A DNA stretch of 37,609 bases, taken from the NCBI GenBank assembly GCA_031548005.1, contig JAVBRK010000087.1:1-37609 (forward strand), given 5' to 3'. This DNA comes from BNXB01 sp031548005. Lineage in GTDB: Bacteria; Bacteroidota; Bacteroidia; Bacteroidales; Azobacteroidaceae. The first letter of the stretch is position 1. Every line of letters starts with the position of its first letter. A program made the position numbers and the translations under genes. Shown here in pieces: positions 23,712 to 34,900 of this stretch. The notes under the pieces were generated by a model. That model saw only the letters and a list, made by a program, of their open reading frames with translations. It was not told the origin of the DNA and ran no database searches.

Positions 23712-25393
23712 AAAAACAGATTGTGTGTCTTTGTTTATTACTTTTTATGGTGTTAGCCGGAAAATCCCAGGAAATCGATCTGAATAAACCGGGAGATCTG
23801 ATCTCGAAAGATAAATTACTGAAAATGAGCGGAGGATTTTCCGCCAGCACGATCTCTTATAGTGGCGACGAGCCTTCGGCCCGCGATCCTTTTACCTGGT
23901 ATCTAAACGGAAATGTCAATTTCAATATTCTGGGAATGGTCGACCTGCCCTTTACGTTCAATTTTACGAATTCGGGGTCCAATTATACTTATCCGACCAT
24001 GCCCAACCGGTTTGGGATTCATCCGACCTATAAATGGCTGACAGGTCATTTAGGCGATGTTTCCATGAGTTTTTCTCCCTACACTTTGAATGGACACCAG
24101 TTTACCGGAGTAGGGCTGGATCTCAACCCGGAGGGCCCTTTCAAGATAGGAGTGATGTACGGAAGGCTTCAGAAGGCTGTCGGATATGGGGAAGGCAACA
24201 GCAATGTACAGGCGGCTTATAAACGTATGGGAAGCGGGGTACAGGTACAATTCGAAAAACCGAAGTATCGTTTGGGAGCCTCGTTCTTTACGGCCCGGGA
24301 CGACAAAAACTCACTGGAAATGCCTGTTCCGGACAGTCTGATGATCCTGCCTCAGGAGAACCTGGCAGCGGGTATCAATGCCGGTTTTTCGCTGATCGAT
24401 AACATGCAGTTTACCGTAGAGTACGGAGTCAGTATCCTGAACCGGGATGTCCGGATTCCCGATTCCGAATATACGCGCACCACCTTCGATGCCTGGAAGA
24501 TGTTGCTGAATTATACGTTTATGAATAATACCGTTGGGATCGGGTATGAACGGATCGATCCGGGATATAAAACTCTCGGAGCGTATTATTTCAATAACGA
24601 TTTGGAGAATATCACCCTGAATTATGCCCGTCCGTTTTTCAATAACAAGGCGAATATTGCCCTTTCCGGAGGGATCGAGCGGGATAACCTGGATAGAAGC
24701 AAAGATCAGGATACCCGGCGTTTTGTTTTCTCGGCGGATGCCGGATACAATCATTCCGAAAAACTCAATTTTTCCCTTTCGTACAGTACCTTTCAGACTT
24801 ACATGAATCTGAAATCCCAGTTCGATTATATCAATGAATTATCTCCTTATGATAATCTGGATACCTTGAATTACACTCAGTTGTCGCAGAATATCAATTT
24901 TGTGACGAACTACCTGTTACAAAAGGATGAAGTCCGGAGCCAGAACCTCAATTTTTACCTGAGTTATCAGGAGTCGGCTGATAAACAGGGAGATATGATT
25001 CAGGAGGGCGCCTTATCCCGGTTTTACAATGCAGCTTTGGGTTACGGTATCCAGTTTATACCGCAGCAGTTGAATCTGAATGCCAGTCTGAATTTTACTT
25101 CCAACCGGATGGAAAACCAGGATCTGTTTATTGTCGGGCCGACTGTGGGGCTTACAGCCCGGTTCTTAGATAAAAAGTTGAGTTCCGGCTTAGTCGCTTC
25201 TTACAATGCCGGCTATCAATCGGGTGAATTGCAGAACGAGGTCTGGAACCTACGGCTGAATGCTGGTTACTTGCTGATGAAGAAGCATAATTTTTCACTG
25301 ACAACCATTTACCGCAATACATTATCTGAGTCGGCCATGCTCAAGAGGACCAACGGTCTGACCTGCACCGCCGCTTACAGTTACAGATTCTAA
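23708..25393 (+). CDS. Predicted outer-membrane beta-barrel protein, unknown function
   Basis: This is a 561-residue exported protein. Residues 1-20 (MKKQIVCLCLLLFMVLAGKS) form a signal peptide. The rest is rich in alternating polar and aromatic strands, for example WYLNGNVNFNILGMVDLPFT, GVQVQFEKPKYRLGASFFTA and LNFSLSYSTFQTYMNL, and the protein ends YSYRF with a terminal aromatic residue, as outer-membrane barrels do. There is no TonB box, plug domain or T9SS tail. It overlaps the lipoprotein gene by four bases and is followed 12 bases later by a very large secreted protein, so it may be the membrane anchor or channel of a surface complex. I do not recognise a specific family; the barrel is inferred from strand pattern. 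Confidence 0.65.
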   Translation: MKKQIVCLCLLLFMVLAGKSQEIDLNKPGDLISKDKLLKMSGGFSASTISYSGDEPSARDPFTWYLNGNVNFNILGMVDLPFTFNFTNSGSNYTYPTMPNRFGIHPTYKWLTGHLGDVSMSFSPYTLNGHQFTGVGLDLNPEGPFKIGVMYGRLQKAVGYGEGNSNVQAAYKRMGSGVQVQFEKPKYRLGASFFTARDDKNSLEMPVPDSLMILPQENLAAGINAGFSLIDNMQFTVEYGVSILNRDVRIPDSEYTRTTFDAWKMLLNYTFMNNTVGIGYERIDPGYKTLGAYYFNNDLENITLNYARPFFNNKANIALSGGIERDNLDRSKDQDTRRFVFSADAGYNHSEKLNFSLSYSTFQTYMNLKSQFDYINELSPYDNLDTLNYTQLSQNINFVTNYLLQKDEVRSQNLNFYLSYQESADKQGDMIQEGALSRFYNAALGYGIQFIPQQLNLNASLNFTSNRMENQDLFIVGPTVGLTARFLDKKLSSGLVASYNAGYQSGELQNEVWNLRLNAGYLLMKKHNFSLTTIYRNTLSESAMLKRTNGLTCTAAYSYRF

Positions 25394-25405
25394 AAAAATG
25401 AAAAA

Positions 25406-28400
25406 ATGAAACGAATTTTATTACCGCTCCTCCTCCTGATTCAGGCATTTTTATTTCAGGCTCATGCAGATAATCCGTTGGTTGAACAGGGTTATATCGG
25501 TAAAATATCCGATACCTTCGCGGATCTGGATAAGAAAAATCGTTATACCGATCAGTTGACTCATGTCGATATGAATGTCCTGCCTATCGGATTCAAGCAG
25601 ACGATCAGTAATCAGGAATTCTCCATCGCTATCAGCAGTATCCAGTTTTTTGAAAGCCATGCTGAAGTGACTTTGTTTGCCCGGATGAAAACAGCAGAAG
25701 GAAAAACGCCATTATTTTTTGCTGCACAAGGAGTGAAATTTTCTTATTCCGGGAATATCATAGGAGATGCTTCCCTGATGTTGGTGCAGGATCTGGATAT
25801 TCCCATTAACGGGCACATGCACTTAAAATTGTTGGGTGGTGGTTGGGATACGACAACCGGCAGAACGGAAGGCATAACATCCGTAACGGTCGATTGTGGA
25901 GGATTCAAGAAACTATCGATGGCCGGAAGTCTGATCTTTTCGAAGGAGGTTTTGACCAAAATCGGTCCCGATGGAATTCCGGCTGAAGATCCGGTATCGG
26001 CGAATTTCGAGTTTGAGGCGCAGGGATGGAACGATATGCTGATGGATATCACACTTCCTCCTTTTCAGGTGACAGGAATCGATGGATTTGTTTTTACACT
26101 TTCTAATGCCGTTTTTGATTTCAGCGATTTGCGGAATGCTTCGGATATTGTATTTCCCGATGGTTATCTCCGGAAATATACGATAGATGGAAGTGACAAA
26201 CTCTGGAGGGGAGTGTATGCCGGGGCGCTTGCTGTTTCTCTTCCCCGTGAATTTTCTAAAGATTCGGAACCAGCCACTTTTACTGCACAAAACATGATTA
26301 TCGACGACAATGGAGTAAGCGGATTATTTTCGGCCGAAAACCTGATTCCGATCGAGACCGGATCGGCCGGAGGCTGGGCTTTTTCGATTGATAAGTTTTA
26401 TTTAGGATTAGAAGCGCATAAAATAAACCGGGCCGGATTTGCCGGGATGCTCGGGTTGCCGGTATCAGATACCACCTTGCTGAAGTACGATGCCCAGATA
26501 TTGGGAAATAATAATTACCAGATGGTGGTGGTTCCGGAAGATACCATAGATTTTAATTGTTTTATGGCAAAGGCTCACCTGCTTCCGAATTCGTATGTGA
26601 AAATGACGATCAACGATGGGAAGTTTTTACCGGAAGCCTGCCTGAACGGTTACATGAATATGGATCTCCCGACTTCATCGAATACCACCCCTTCTGATTC
26701 GGTAAATAACAAAAAGAAAGCAAAACTGAATCTGGTGGAATTCAGGCAATTGCATTTGCGAACCTATGATCCTTATCTGACGGTCGAATATTTTGGATAT
26801 AATGGTAAGATCCAATTACTGAATTTTCCGGTTTCCATTTCGGATATTCAATTCACCTCCAATGGGAAAAAGTATGGTTTGGGCTTCAACCTGGCCTTGA
26901 ACCTGGATTCGCAGTTCGTGGCTGCTAAAACCCGGCTGACCATCAAAGGAAAATATCATGATACCGGTACAACGCGCGACCGGTGGGTGTTCGACGGGGT
27001 TGAAGTCAATGACATTGTATTGGATAATTGTGAGATCGCCGGAGTTCTTTCTTTGGATGGGCGATTGAAAATTATGGACAATGATCCGTTGTACGGAGAC
27101 GGTTTTTTCGGTGAAATAGGTCTTGAATTCAAAAAAGTGATCAAAGGCTGTAAAGTAAATATGGCAGCCGCTTTCGGAAATAAAGACGATTACCGGTACT
27201 GGTTTGTCGATGGGTCTGTTGTCCTGCCGAAGCCGATCAACGTGGGCGGGGTTCTGGGTATCAAAGGGCTCGGAGGAGGAGTCAGTAACCGCATGAAACG
27301 AACAATTGGTAAAGGGCTCGGCTTGTCGAAAACAGGCTGCGGCTATATGCCACAGGAAAATATGGGGATGGGCTTTAAGGCGGCTGTATTTTTTGCTACA
27401 GATGGAGATGTGATGGGAGGTGACGCCTCTTTCGAGATCCAGCTCAACCGGCATGGCGGCGTCGATCTGATCGGATTTTATGGATATGTGGAGTTCATGG
27501 CCGCCATTCCCGGTTTGGATAACCTGACGGATCAGATCTCCGGAAAATTCAATGAATTGGTGGATCTGGAAAATAAATTTATAGCGGATAATCCGGGTAT
27601 AGCCGATGCCTTGCGGAAAACCAAGCAATACGAGCCTTCAAAAGCAGCCGATCAGACGACTAACTCGAAAGAACGGGCCCAGCAAGCGAATTTTGCTGCT
27701 TCTGCCGGGATATTATACGATTTTTCACAGAGTACGTTGCATGCCAATTTTGTGGTGTACGTCAATGCTGCCGGCGGATTACTCCGGGGTACAGCGCCGG
27801 GCAACCGGATGGGAGAGGCTGTATTTCATGCCGATCCGCACGAATGGTATCTATATCTTGGAACTCCGGATGTTCCGTTTGGATTACAAGTCGGAATTCC
27901 CGGCATTGCCAGCCTGAAAACTTCAGCTTATTTCATGATGGGCGACAATCTTCCGGGTTCTCCGCCACCTCCTGACAAAGTTGCTGACATCCTGAATGAA
28001 AAAAGAGAGACATTCGATTATATGCGCGATCTGAATGCTTTGAAGGCAGGAAAAGGGATTGCTTTCGGTTCTTCCTTGGATTTTTCGACCGGCGATCTGC
28101 AATTCCTCATCCTGTATGCCCGGTTCGATGCCGGGGTCGGATTCGATATCATGTTGAAAGATTACCGTAATGCCCAGTGCCGGGGCCGGAGCGGACCGAT
28201 CGGGATGAATGGCTGGTATGCTAATGGCCAGGCTTATGCTTATTTAGCCGGAGAATTAGGCGTGAAAGTCAATTTGTGGTTTGTCAAAGGTAAATTTACG
28301 ATCATCAAAGGGGGAACGGCTGCCATTTTACAGGCGAAACTACCGAATCCGACCTGGTTCCGGGGGAATATGGGAGTCGATTTCAACTTATTAGGAGGCT

Positions 28401-29854
28401 TGGTGAAGGGAAATATGCGCTTCAAATTTACGGTTGGAGATGAATGTGAGCTTCTGCTTCCGGGAACCAGTCCGGTCGATGTCATGATGATCAGCGATCT
28501 GTCGCCTGGAACCAATGCCTCGGAGGTGGATGTGTTTACCGCTCCGCAATTAGCTCTGAGCATGGCTGCCGGAAAACCGTTCGATGCAGACCTGGAAGAC
28601 GGCAAAAAAACATTCCGGATCAACCTGAATAAATTTGTGGTAAAAGACGGTTCCAGTGCTGTTGCCGGAGATCTGTCGTGGAATAAAGACCAAACCGTGG
28701 TAACGTTTGTACCGCACGAAGTGCTTCCACCAGTCAAAGATCTTAAAATGGAAGTCGCTGTCGGCTTTGAAGAACTTAAAAACGGACAATGGGGTATCGT
28801 GAAAACCGGAGGAGTGGTGGCGGAGGAAACCCGGGATGTTTCTTTTACAACCGGATCGGCTCCCGACCACATTCCGGCTCATAACATCGTTTATGCTTAT
28901 CCGATGGTGGATCAGAAATATTATTATCCCGGAGAATCCAGAACAGGAAAAGGATATGTACAGCTGAAGTTCGGACAGGAATACCTCTTTCCTTCCAGTT
29001 GGAAATACAAAGTGGTGGTGGCGGACGAATCCGGCAGAAAAACCCAGGAAGCGCCGTTTACTTATGATAGCGCTACCAAACGCTTGAATTTCAGCATGCC
29101 TAAACCTGGTTTGGGATCGGGCTTTGAAATCGGCTTTGTATCGGAATCCGGAGCAAAGAAGACTTCTCAGGAAACGGCAACCACCAAAGAGACCGTATTG
29201 CTGAAAGAAGACGAGAGCCTGGTGGTTCAGCAGGGTGCGAAATCCAATATCGTGATCCGGGATTCTGAAGGGAAGTTGGTATTGAACTACCGTTTTTCAT
29301 CCAGTAAATTCAATACGTTTGCCGATAAGGTAAAAAGTATAAAAAAACTGGGAAATTCTCCGGTAACATTCGGACCGTATATTTTTGAAACCACCCACTG
29401 GATCGATATTCCGGAAAGTTTTGACGAAACGGAAATCCTGGGAACCGATGCTTCGGGAGGAGCTCCTTTGGTGAGAGGCCGGGCGAAGATGACGGATAAG
29501 TTTTATAAACAACGGATCGCTCCAATGCTTTATAATGGCTATCCTTTGTTTGGAATCAGTTTGAAGAGGGAAGGGGGAACTGTGGAGATCCCTCCGGCCA
29601 ATGCTATTACCGGCCGGATCGTTCCGGAATTTTTTCCGTTCTACTATTCGTTACCGTCGTATTATTATTACGACTTCGATGAAATCCGGACCCGGGCCGC
29701 CAATACTCCAGGAGGAGAGAACCATCCGGCTTTGCAGGAAACTTATTTTCCGGATATTGTGTCGGATCAATATCCTGTAGAATTGCAATACTACCTGCCT
29801 GGAGGAGAAACGGGAAAAAGCAAAGTCACATTCGATTATATAATCAAGAAATAA
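25406..29854 (+). CDS. Very large secreted protein of unknown function, with Ig-like domain
   Basis: This is a 1482-residue exported protein. The signal peptide is MKRILLPLLLLIQAFLFQAHA (cleavage after about 21). Residues 22-900 contain long beta-rich stretches with repeated short strand patterns such as LTIKGKYHDTGTTRDRWVFD, and glycine-rich parts near 630-660. Around residues 1045-1150 there is a bacterial Ig-like (Big_5-like) module, with DLSWNKDQTVVTFVPHEVL followed by VSFTTG. The C-terminus ends KVTFDYIIKK and has no clear T9SS tail. It sits between the barrel-like protein and the FnIII protein, with gaps of 12 and 10 bases, and is surely co-transcribed. Its function is unknown; a scaffold or structural role in a cell-surface machine is my guess. 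The Big_5 call needs a profile search. Confidence 0.6.
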   Translation: MKRILLPLLLLIQAFLFQAHADNPLVEQGYIGKISDTFADLDKKNRYTDQLTHVDMNVLPIGFKQTISNQEFSIAISSIQFFESHAEVTLFARMKTAEGKTPLFFAAQGVKFSYSGNIIGDASLMLVQDLDIPINGHMHLKLLGGGWDTTTGRTEGITSVTVDCGGFKKLSMAGSLIFSKEVLTKIGPDGIPAEDPVSANFEFEAQGWNDMLMDITLPPFQVTGIDGFVFTLSNAVFDFSDLRNASDIVFPDGYLRKYTIDGSDKLWRGVYAGALAVSLPREFSKDSEPATFTAQNMIIDDNGVSGLFSAENLIPIETGSAGGWAFSIDKFYLGLEAHKINRAGFAGMLGLPVSDTTLLKYDAQILGNNNYQMVVVPEDTIDFNCFMAKAHLLPNSYVKMTINDGKFLPEACLNGYMNMDLPTSSNTTPSDSVNNKKKAKLNLVEFRQLHLRTYDPYLTVEYFGYNGKIQLLNFPVSISDIQFTSNGKKYGLGFNLALNLDSQFVAAKTRLTIKGKYHDTGTTRDRWVFDGVEVNDIVLDNCEIAGVLSLDGRLKIMDNDPLYGDGFFGEIGLEFKKVIKGCKVNMAAAFGNKDDYRYWFVDGSVVLPKPINVGGVLGIKGLGGGVSNRMKRTIGKGLGLSKTGCGYMPQENMGMGFKAAVFFATDGDVMGGDASFEIQLNRHGGVDLIGFYGYVEFMAAIPGLDNLTDQISGKFNELVDLENKFIADNPGIADALRKTKQYEPSKAADQTTNSKERAQQANFAASAGILYDFSQSTLHANFVVYVNAAGGLLRGTAPGNRMGEAVFHADPHEWYLYLGTPDVPFGLQVGIPGIASLKTSAYFMMGDNLPGSPPPPDKVADILNEKRETFDYMRDLNALKAGKGIAFGSSLDFSTGDLQFLILYARFDAGVGFDIMLKDYRNAQCRGRSGPIGMNGWYANGQAYAYLAGELGVKVNLWFVKGKFTIIKGGTAAILQAKLPNPTWFRGNMGVDFNLLGGLVKGNMRFKFTVGDECELLLPGTSPVDVMMISDLSPGTNASEVDVFTAPQLALSMAAGKPFDADLEDGKKTFRINLNKFVVKDGSSAVAGDLSWNKDQTVVTFVPHEVLPPVKDLKMEVAVGFEELKNGQWGIVKTGGVVAEETRDVSFTTGSAPDHIPAHNIVYAYPMVDQKYYYPGESRTGKGYVQLKFGQEYLFPSSWKYKVVVADESGRKTQEAPFTYDSATKRLNFSMPKPGLGSGFEIGFVSESGAKKTSQETATTKETVLLKEDESLVVQQGAKSNIVIRDSEGKLVLNYRFSSSKFNTFADKVKSIKKLGNSPVTFGPYIFETTHWIDIPESFDETEILGTDASGGAPLVRGRAKMTDKFYKQRIAPMLYNGYPLFGISLKREGGTVEIPPANAITGRIVPEFFPFYYSLPSYYYYDFDEIRTRAANTPGGENHPALQETYFPDIVSDQYPVELQYYLPGGETGKSKVTFDYIIKK

Positions 29855-29864
29855 CAGCCAGATC

Positions 29865-31943
29865 ATGATAAAAGAGATGAAAAAATTAGGAGTCTGTATC
29901 CTGATGATTTTTACCGGATTGCAGGCTTTCGGGCAGCAGCAGGATAGCTTGACCGTTGTGTTACAGGCTAATCCGGGGAAAGAGTCGATCCGGTTGCGCT
30001 GGGCGGTTACCCGGCCTTACCAATGGGATAAAAGCCTGAAAATGGGGTATGTCATCGAACGATATACAGTAAAACGGGATGGGGTTTTACTTCCGGAACG
30101 GGAAAAAAAGGTGTTGACGCCTGTCCCTCTGACACCGGCCCCCTTAGATCAGTGGGAGCATGTAGCAAAAAATAATGATTATGGCGCCGTGTTGGCTCAG
30201 GCATTGTACGGTGAAACCTTTGAAGTGACCGGAATGGAATCGAACAGCCTGATGGATGTCGTGAATCTTTCGGAAGAACTGGAACAGCGGTATGCATTCG
30301 CCTTGTCGGCTGCTGATATGTGTTTCGAATGCGCCTGTTTAGCCGGATGGGGGTACGAAGACCGGGAGGCCGTGAAAGGGGAATATTACCTTTACCGGGT
30401 GATCCCTGTTGGCGATGGAATAGAAGCCTGGCAGGTGGAACCTGGCTTTGCCTATACCGGATTAGACGATTATCGTGAACTGCCGAAACCGGTATATTTA
30501 CAAGCTGCGTTCGGTGATCGTATGGTTCAGTTGCAATGGGATTCACAATTATTCAATCGGATCTTCAGCGCCTGGCAGGTGGAGAAATCGGATGATAACC
30601 ACAATTTTAAATCGGTAGGAATGCCTGTTACTTCCTGGGACGCCGGCTCTACGAATGTGGTCATGGCTGATTCGCTGGATGTAAACGGAAAGACTTATTA
30701 TTACCGGGTACGGGGCATCTCCATTTTCGGAAACAGGAGTGAGCCTTCGGATGTCGTTTCCGGACAGGGGGTTGAATCTTTGAAAATTGCACCGGTAATT
30801 ACCCGGAGTACGATTAATGATGAAGGATTTGTTGAGATCGAGTGGACGTTCGATGAAACGTCGGATCATTTAGTCCAATCGTTCGACCTGATGCATTCTG
30901 CTACCAGCAAAGGAGAATTCCGGCCGGTACTCGAATCGATTCCGGCGAAAGACCGTTTTTTGCTTTATGACGGGGCGTTGTTGCCTTCCAATTATTTTTC
31001 CATTGCGGTCAATCCTGTGCATGGAGAAAAAGTGCAATCGTTTCCGGTACTGATCATGCCGGTCGATAGTGTTCCTCCTGCCGCTCCGCAACAACTGTCG
31101 GCGAAGGCCGATACTTTGGGCCGGATGTACCTTACCTGGGCTCCGAATACCGAACCCGATCTGCAGGGATACAAGCTTTACCGGGGTCATGTAGCCGGGG
31201 AAGAGTTGATTCCGTTACCGATCGATGTCCTTACATCGGCACAATATGTGGATACGGTCGATTTGTCGAATCTCAATACCCATGTTTACTATGCAGTCAA
31301 GGCATTGGATATGCGTTACAACCAGTCGGCATTTTCCGAAACGCTTGCAGTAGAAAAACCTTTGAAAGTAAAACCCTCTCCTCCGGTTTTCAATAAATAC
31401 GAGGCAAAAGACGATGGTATTTACATCCAGTGGATCAACTCTCCCGGAAGGGAAGTGGCGGAGCACATCCTCTACCGGTCCTTGTCCGATAGTTTGATTT
31501 ATACTCCACTCTCCGTTTTTGAATCTGATACGGTTACTTCGTATACAGATTCTGCCGTGGAGGGAGGCCGGTCGTATACTTACCGGATCACGGCGAAAAG
31601 TCGCTGGGGAGTAGAGTCCGATCCGTCTCCGGATCTGCAGGTATCTGCTGTTCCCGGTACGAAACCGGTAGCATTGAAGCAATTCAGGGCAGTAGCAGAT
31701 GTTGCCGGAAAGATCATAAAGTTGACTTGGAAGCCAGTGAATAACCAGGAGGTGAAGTCCTGGAAACTTTACCGGTCTGAAAATGATATGCCCCTGTCTT
31801 TATGGAAAAATCTGGAGTCCGGAAGCGATGCTGTTGAAGATCATAGCTCCCTGATCGCAGGGAATACGTATCATTATATGATTTATGCCGTGATGAGAGA
31901 CGGGAGCAACTCCCTTCATGAAAAAATTTCCATCGTTTATTAA
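29865..31943 (+). CDS. Secreted protein with fibronectin type III-like domains
   Basis: This is a 692-residue exported protein. An in-frame ATG at 29877 (MKKLGVCILMIFTGLQAFG) gives the cleaner signal peptide, so the true start may be four codons later. At least four FnIII-like modules are visible at about residues 210-305, 403-500, 505-600 and 605-692, with the typical W near strand B and Y near strand C (MYLTWAPNTEPDLQGYKLYR, IYIQWINSPGREVAEHILYR, IKLTWKPVNNQEVKSWKLYR). The N-terminal 200 residues contain a related strand pattern (IRLRWAVTRPYQWDKSL) and a CFECACLAG cysteine cluster. No T9SS tail is seen. It lies 10 bases after the large secreted protein and 27 before the SprB-repeat protein. 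It likely mediates protein-protein contacts in the surface assembly. Confidence 0.75.
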   Translation: MIKEMKKLGVCILMIFTGLQAFGQQQDSLTVVLQANPGKESIRLRWAVTRPYQWDKSLKMGYVIERYTVKRDGVLLPEREKKVLTPVPLTPAPLDQWEHVAKNNDYGAVLAQALYGETFEVTGMESNSLMDVVNLSEELEQRYAFALSAADMCFECACLAGWGYEDREAVKGEYYLYRVIPVGDGIEAWQVEPGFAYTGLDDYRELPKPVYLQAAFGDRMVQLQWDSQLFNRIFSAWQVEKSDDNHNFKSVGMPVTSWDAGSTNVVMADSLDVNGKTYYYRVRGISIFGNRSEPSDVVSGQGVESLKIAPVITRSTINDEGFVEIEWTFDETSDHLVQSFDLMHSATSKGEFRPVLESIPAKDRFLLYDGALLPSNYFSIAVNPVHGEKVQSFPVLIMPVDSVPPAAPQQLSAKADTLGRMYLTWAPNTEPDLQGYKLYRGHVAGEELIPLPIDVLTSAQYVDTVDLSNLNTHVYYAVKALDMRYNQSAFSETLAVEKPLKVKPSPPVFNKYEAKDDGIYIQWINSPGREVAEHILYRSLSDSLIYTPLSVFESDTVTSYTDSAVEGGRSYTYRITAKSRWGVESDPSPDLQVSAVPGTKPVALKQFRAVADVAGKIIKLTWKPVNNQEVKSWKLYRSENDMPLSLWKNLESGSDAVEDHSSLIAGNTYHYMIYAVMRDGSNSLHEKISIVY

Positions 31944-31970
31944 CCTTAACAAAAGAAAAAATACTTCAGA

Positions 31971-34900
31971 ATGAAACGGATTTATTTGTTGATCATAGCA
32001 TTAATTGGTTTATGCCAGGCAGGTTATTCTCAGAATAGATATAGCCTGGATATCACCGCTTGTTTTATTACAAGTAATCATCATATGGAATGTGAAACCC
32101 GGATGGAATATACCATTTATGGAATTGAAAACAATTCGGCTGAAAAAATATTGTATTCAGGTACAATCTTGGTCAACGGAGAAATGGGGAATAATAGCAG
32201 TCAAACTCATCATCGTGATGTGCAGCTAAGGGGTTATCCTACGAAAATTCAGATTGTGGGCTATCATCAAGACAACCGGAGTGGACGTGACGGATGTGGT
32301 GATACAGAGGGTAAAGGAGTGGGGTATATCCGGTTCGATACCGGCGACTACTTATGTTCTACCAAGAGTGCAACTGATTTTTTCGGAAATTATGGGGGAA
32401 GTAATTCTTATTTCAAAGTCGATCTGCGTACTATTGGCCTGGATGATGGTATTGCTGTTACTCTGAATGGAAATCCGATAGAAACGCTGTTCGAATCGGA
32501 AAAAGTTAAGGTGGAAGTCCCCTCGGGTTATCATCCGTCGACTTACAAATGGCAGTACCGGATCGGCGACGGGTCGACCGGTGATCTTCCTTCCTCATAC
32601 CAGGGTTTAAGCTCATTCGAAATTTGTTCGCGCGACTTACCTGGTTTGCAGGAAGTAGCCGGTAAACAAACGGTATACCTGATATTCGATGCCGGGTGTG
32701 CAGGTGTGTATACAAAGCCTCTGACGGTGATGTCCGATGCTCCGTCCATTGTAAGTGTGGATGCTTCCGGGCATCCTTTATGTAAAAACGACCTGGGAAC
32801 AATCACGGTTCAGCTGAGCCGGGCATTATATCCGGGCGAATTTGTAAATTTTCATTTATATGACGGGGATAATCCTCAGGATGGATCTCCTGTCAAACTC
32901 AGTATTCCCCGGGATCAGATTACTACTCTTGGAAATAACAGCTATAAGGTAAGCGGAATTCCTACCAACGTTCTGCTGAGTGCTGCTGTTAAATCTTATT
33001 ACGAAAACGAAGAGCAGACTTTTTATTCCGATCTTACCGATAAATACTGTTACAAAGGATTTACCGTGTTGCCTCCTCCTTCATTTACCGCAGAGATTCT
33101 TGTTTTTTCCGATCCCATATGCGTTGGAGGAAACGACGGTACTGTTACGGCCAGAGCTAAAGGAGGTTCCGGATTGTACAAAATGAAATGTGTATCTGTT
33201 GATGACGATACGGAAATCATCGAATCGGGAGAACTCAAATCCGGAAAAATGACGGTTTACGGATTAAAATCAGGAAGCTATTATGTCTATGTGTATGATT
33301 CGAATGGTTGTGAAATAGAAGGTGGTTTCCTTACATTCAATTTGTATGATCCTGAAAATACGGTGGAAGTCCTGGGTGTGGTCGACTACCGGGAGCCTTC
33401 TGTCGATGAAAACCGGGAGGATACGCCGAATGGCCTGCTCACCGCAGCAATCGGGAAAGGAGAAAGCCCTTATAAAGTAATCTGGAGAGAAGGAAGCGGG
33501 GAAGGAACGGTTTTGCACGAAACTACTATTACCGGTACGGATTCGGAAGGACGGTTTGTAACCTCGCTTGAAAACGTAGTTTCGGGGAATTATTATCTGG
33601 AAGTGGAAGATGCTTCGGGATGCCGTACAGGCAGTATCCTGAATCTTCCTCAGGCTCCGGAGATATACGTGTCTCTGAGCGTTTCTTCCGGCGTGCAATG
33701 CGCTGCCGATCAGGATGGAAGTCTAGATGTTACAGTCGATGGAGGATACGGTCCGTACAATCTGGTCTGGTACAAATCCTTTTCCCGGATCGGTAGCGAA
33801 CCGGATATTGAAAGTTCGAGTTCCCGTAGTGGTTTGGGGATAGGGGAATACCGGGTGCTGGCTACTGATTCCCGGGGATCGCGGTCGTGGTCGAATACGG
33901 TCTATATTCAGGAATTAGTACGATTAAATATGAGTTTTGAAGTGCAAGCTTTGAAATGCCGGGGGGACGAAAACGGATCGTTGAAAGTGAATGTGACCGG
34001 AGGCGCTGCTCCATACACCTATGAATGGTTCGATAGTACAACCGGAGATCCGGTCGGTAATGGAAGTAATAAACTTGAAGGACTGGGTATGGGAACTTAT
34101 TCGGTACTGATTACTGAAGCATCCGGATGTACCGGTTTGTCCGGTGAACGTATTATACCTCCTTTAGCGTTGGAGGTGCATCATAAAGTCACCCCTCCTT
34201 CCTGCAACGGAATGGACAATGGAGTCCTTGAAATCGGAGTAGCAGGAGGTACCGCCCCGTACACCATTCTTTGGGAAGACAGCACCGACGGGTACCGGAG
34301 GGAAGTTCCGGTTGGAAAATATACCGTATCGGTGACCGACCGGTATGGTTGCGAAACGGTCAGAAAGGAATATGAAGTCAAAGCTCCTGATCCGGTTTCC
34401 GCCCGGATAGTCCGGATTAAAAATCTTTCTGCTTTCGGGCGGAACGATGGAGTGATGGAAGTGAATGTAAGTGGAGGTACACCCGATTATCAGGTGGTTT
34501 GCATGAAAAGTACGGATTGGTCGGTGAAGTTTTTTCCCTTGAAAAATACATCGCTGGAAGATGGCTCCGAACAGTATGAATTCGGAAAATTGCCGGAGGG
34601 AACTTATGTCGTGGAGGTTAAAGATAAGAATTTCCGCACCGGAGACCAGTATTTACCTTGTCGTACGTTATTGGAAGGACTGAAAATTACCTCTCCTCCG
34701 AAATTGGAAGTAACGGCTTCTCTGCTCAAACCTGTGGCCTGTTATGGTGGAAACGACGGAAAGATTGTTGCCCATGCCAAAGGGGGAACTCCTCTTGCCG
34801 GGAAGCTGCCTTACAAGTACGAGTGGTTCCGGGTGGAAGGAACCAATAAAACCGGACTGCCATGTTCCGATAGTATTTATACCGAAGCATCGAAAGGACG

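Noticed and set aside
26816..27628. 270-residue minus-strand frame within the 1482-residue gene
   Set aside because: It lies opposite a continuous secreted-protein frame and has no motif or start context of its own.
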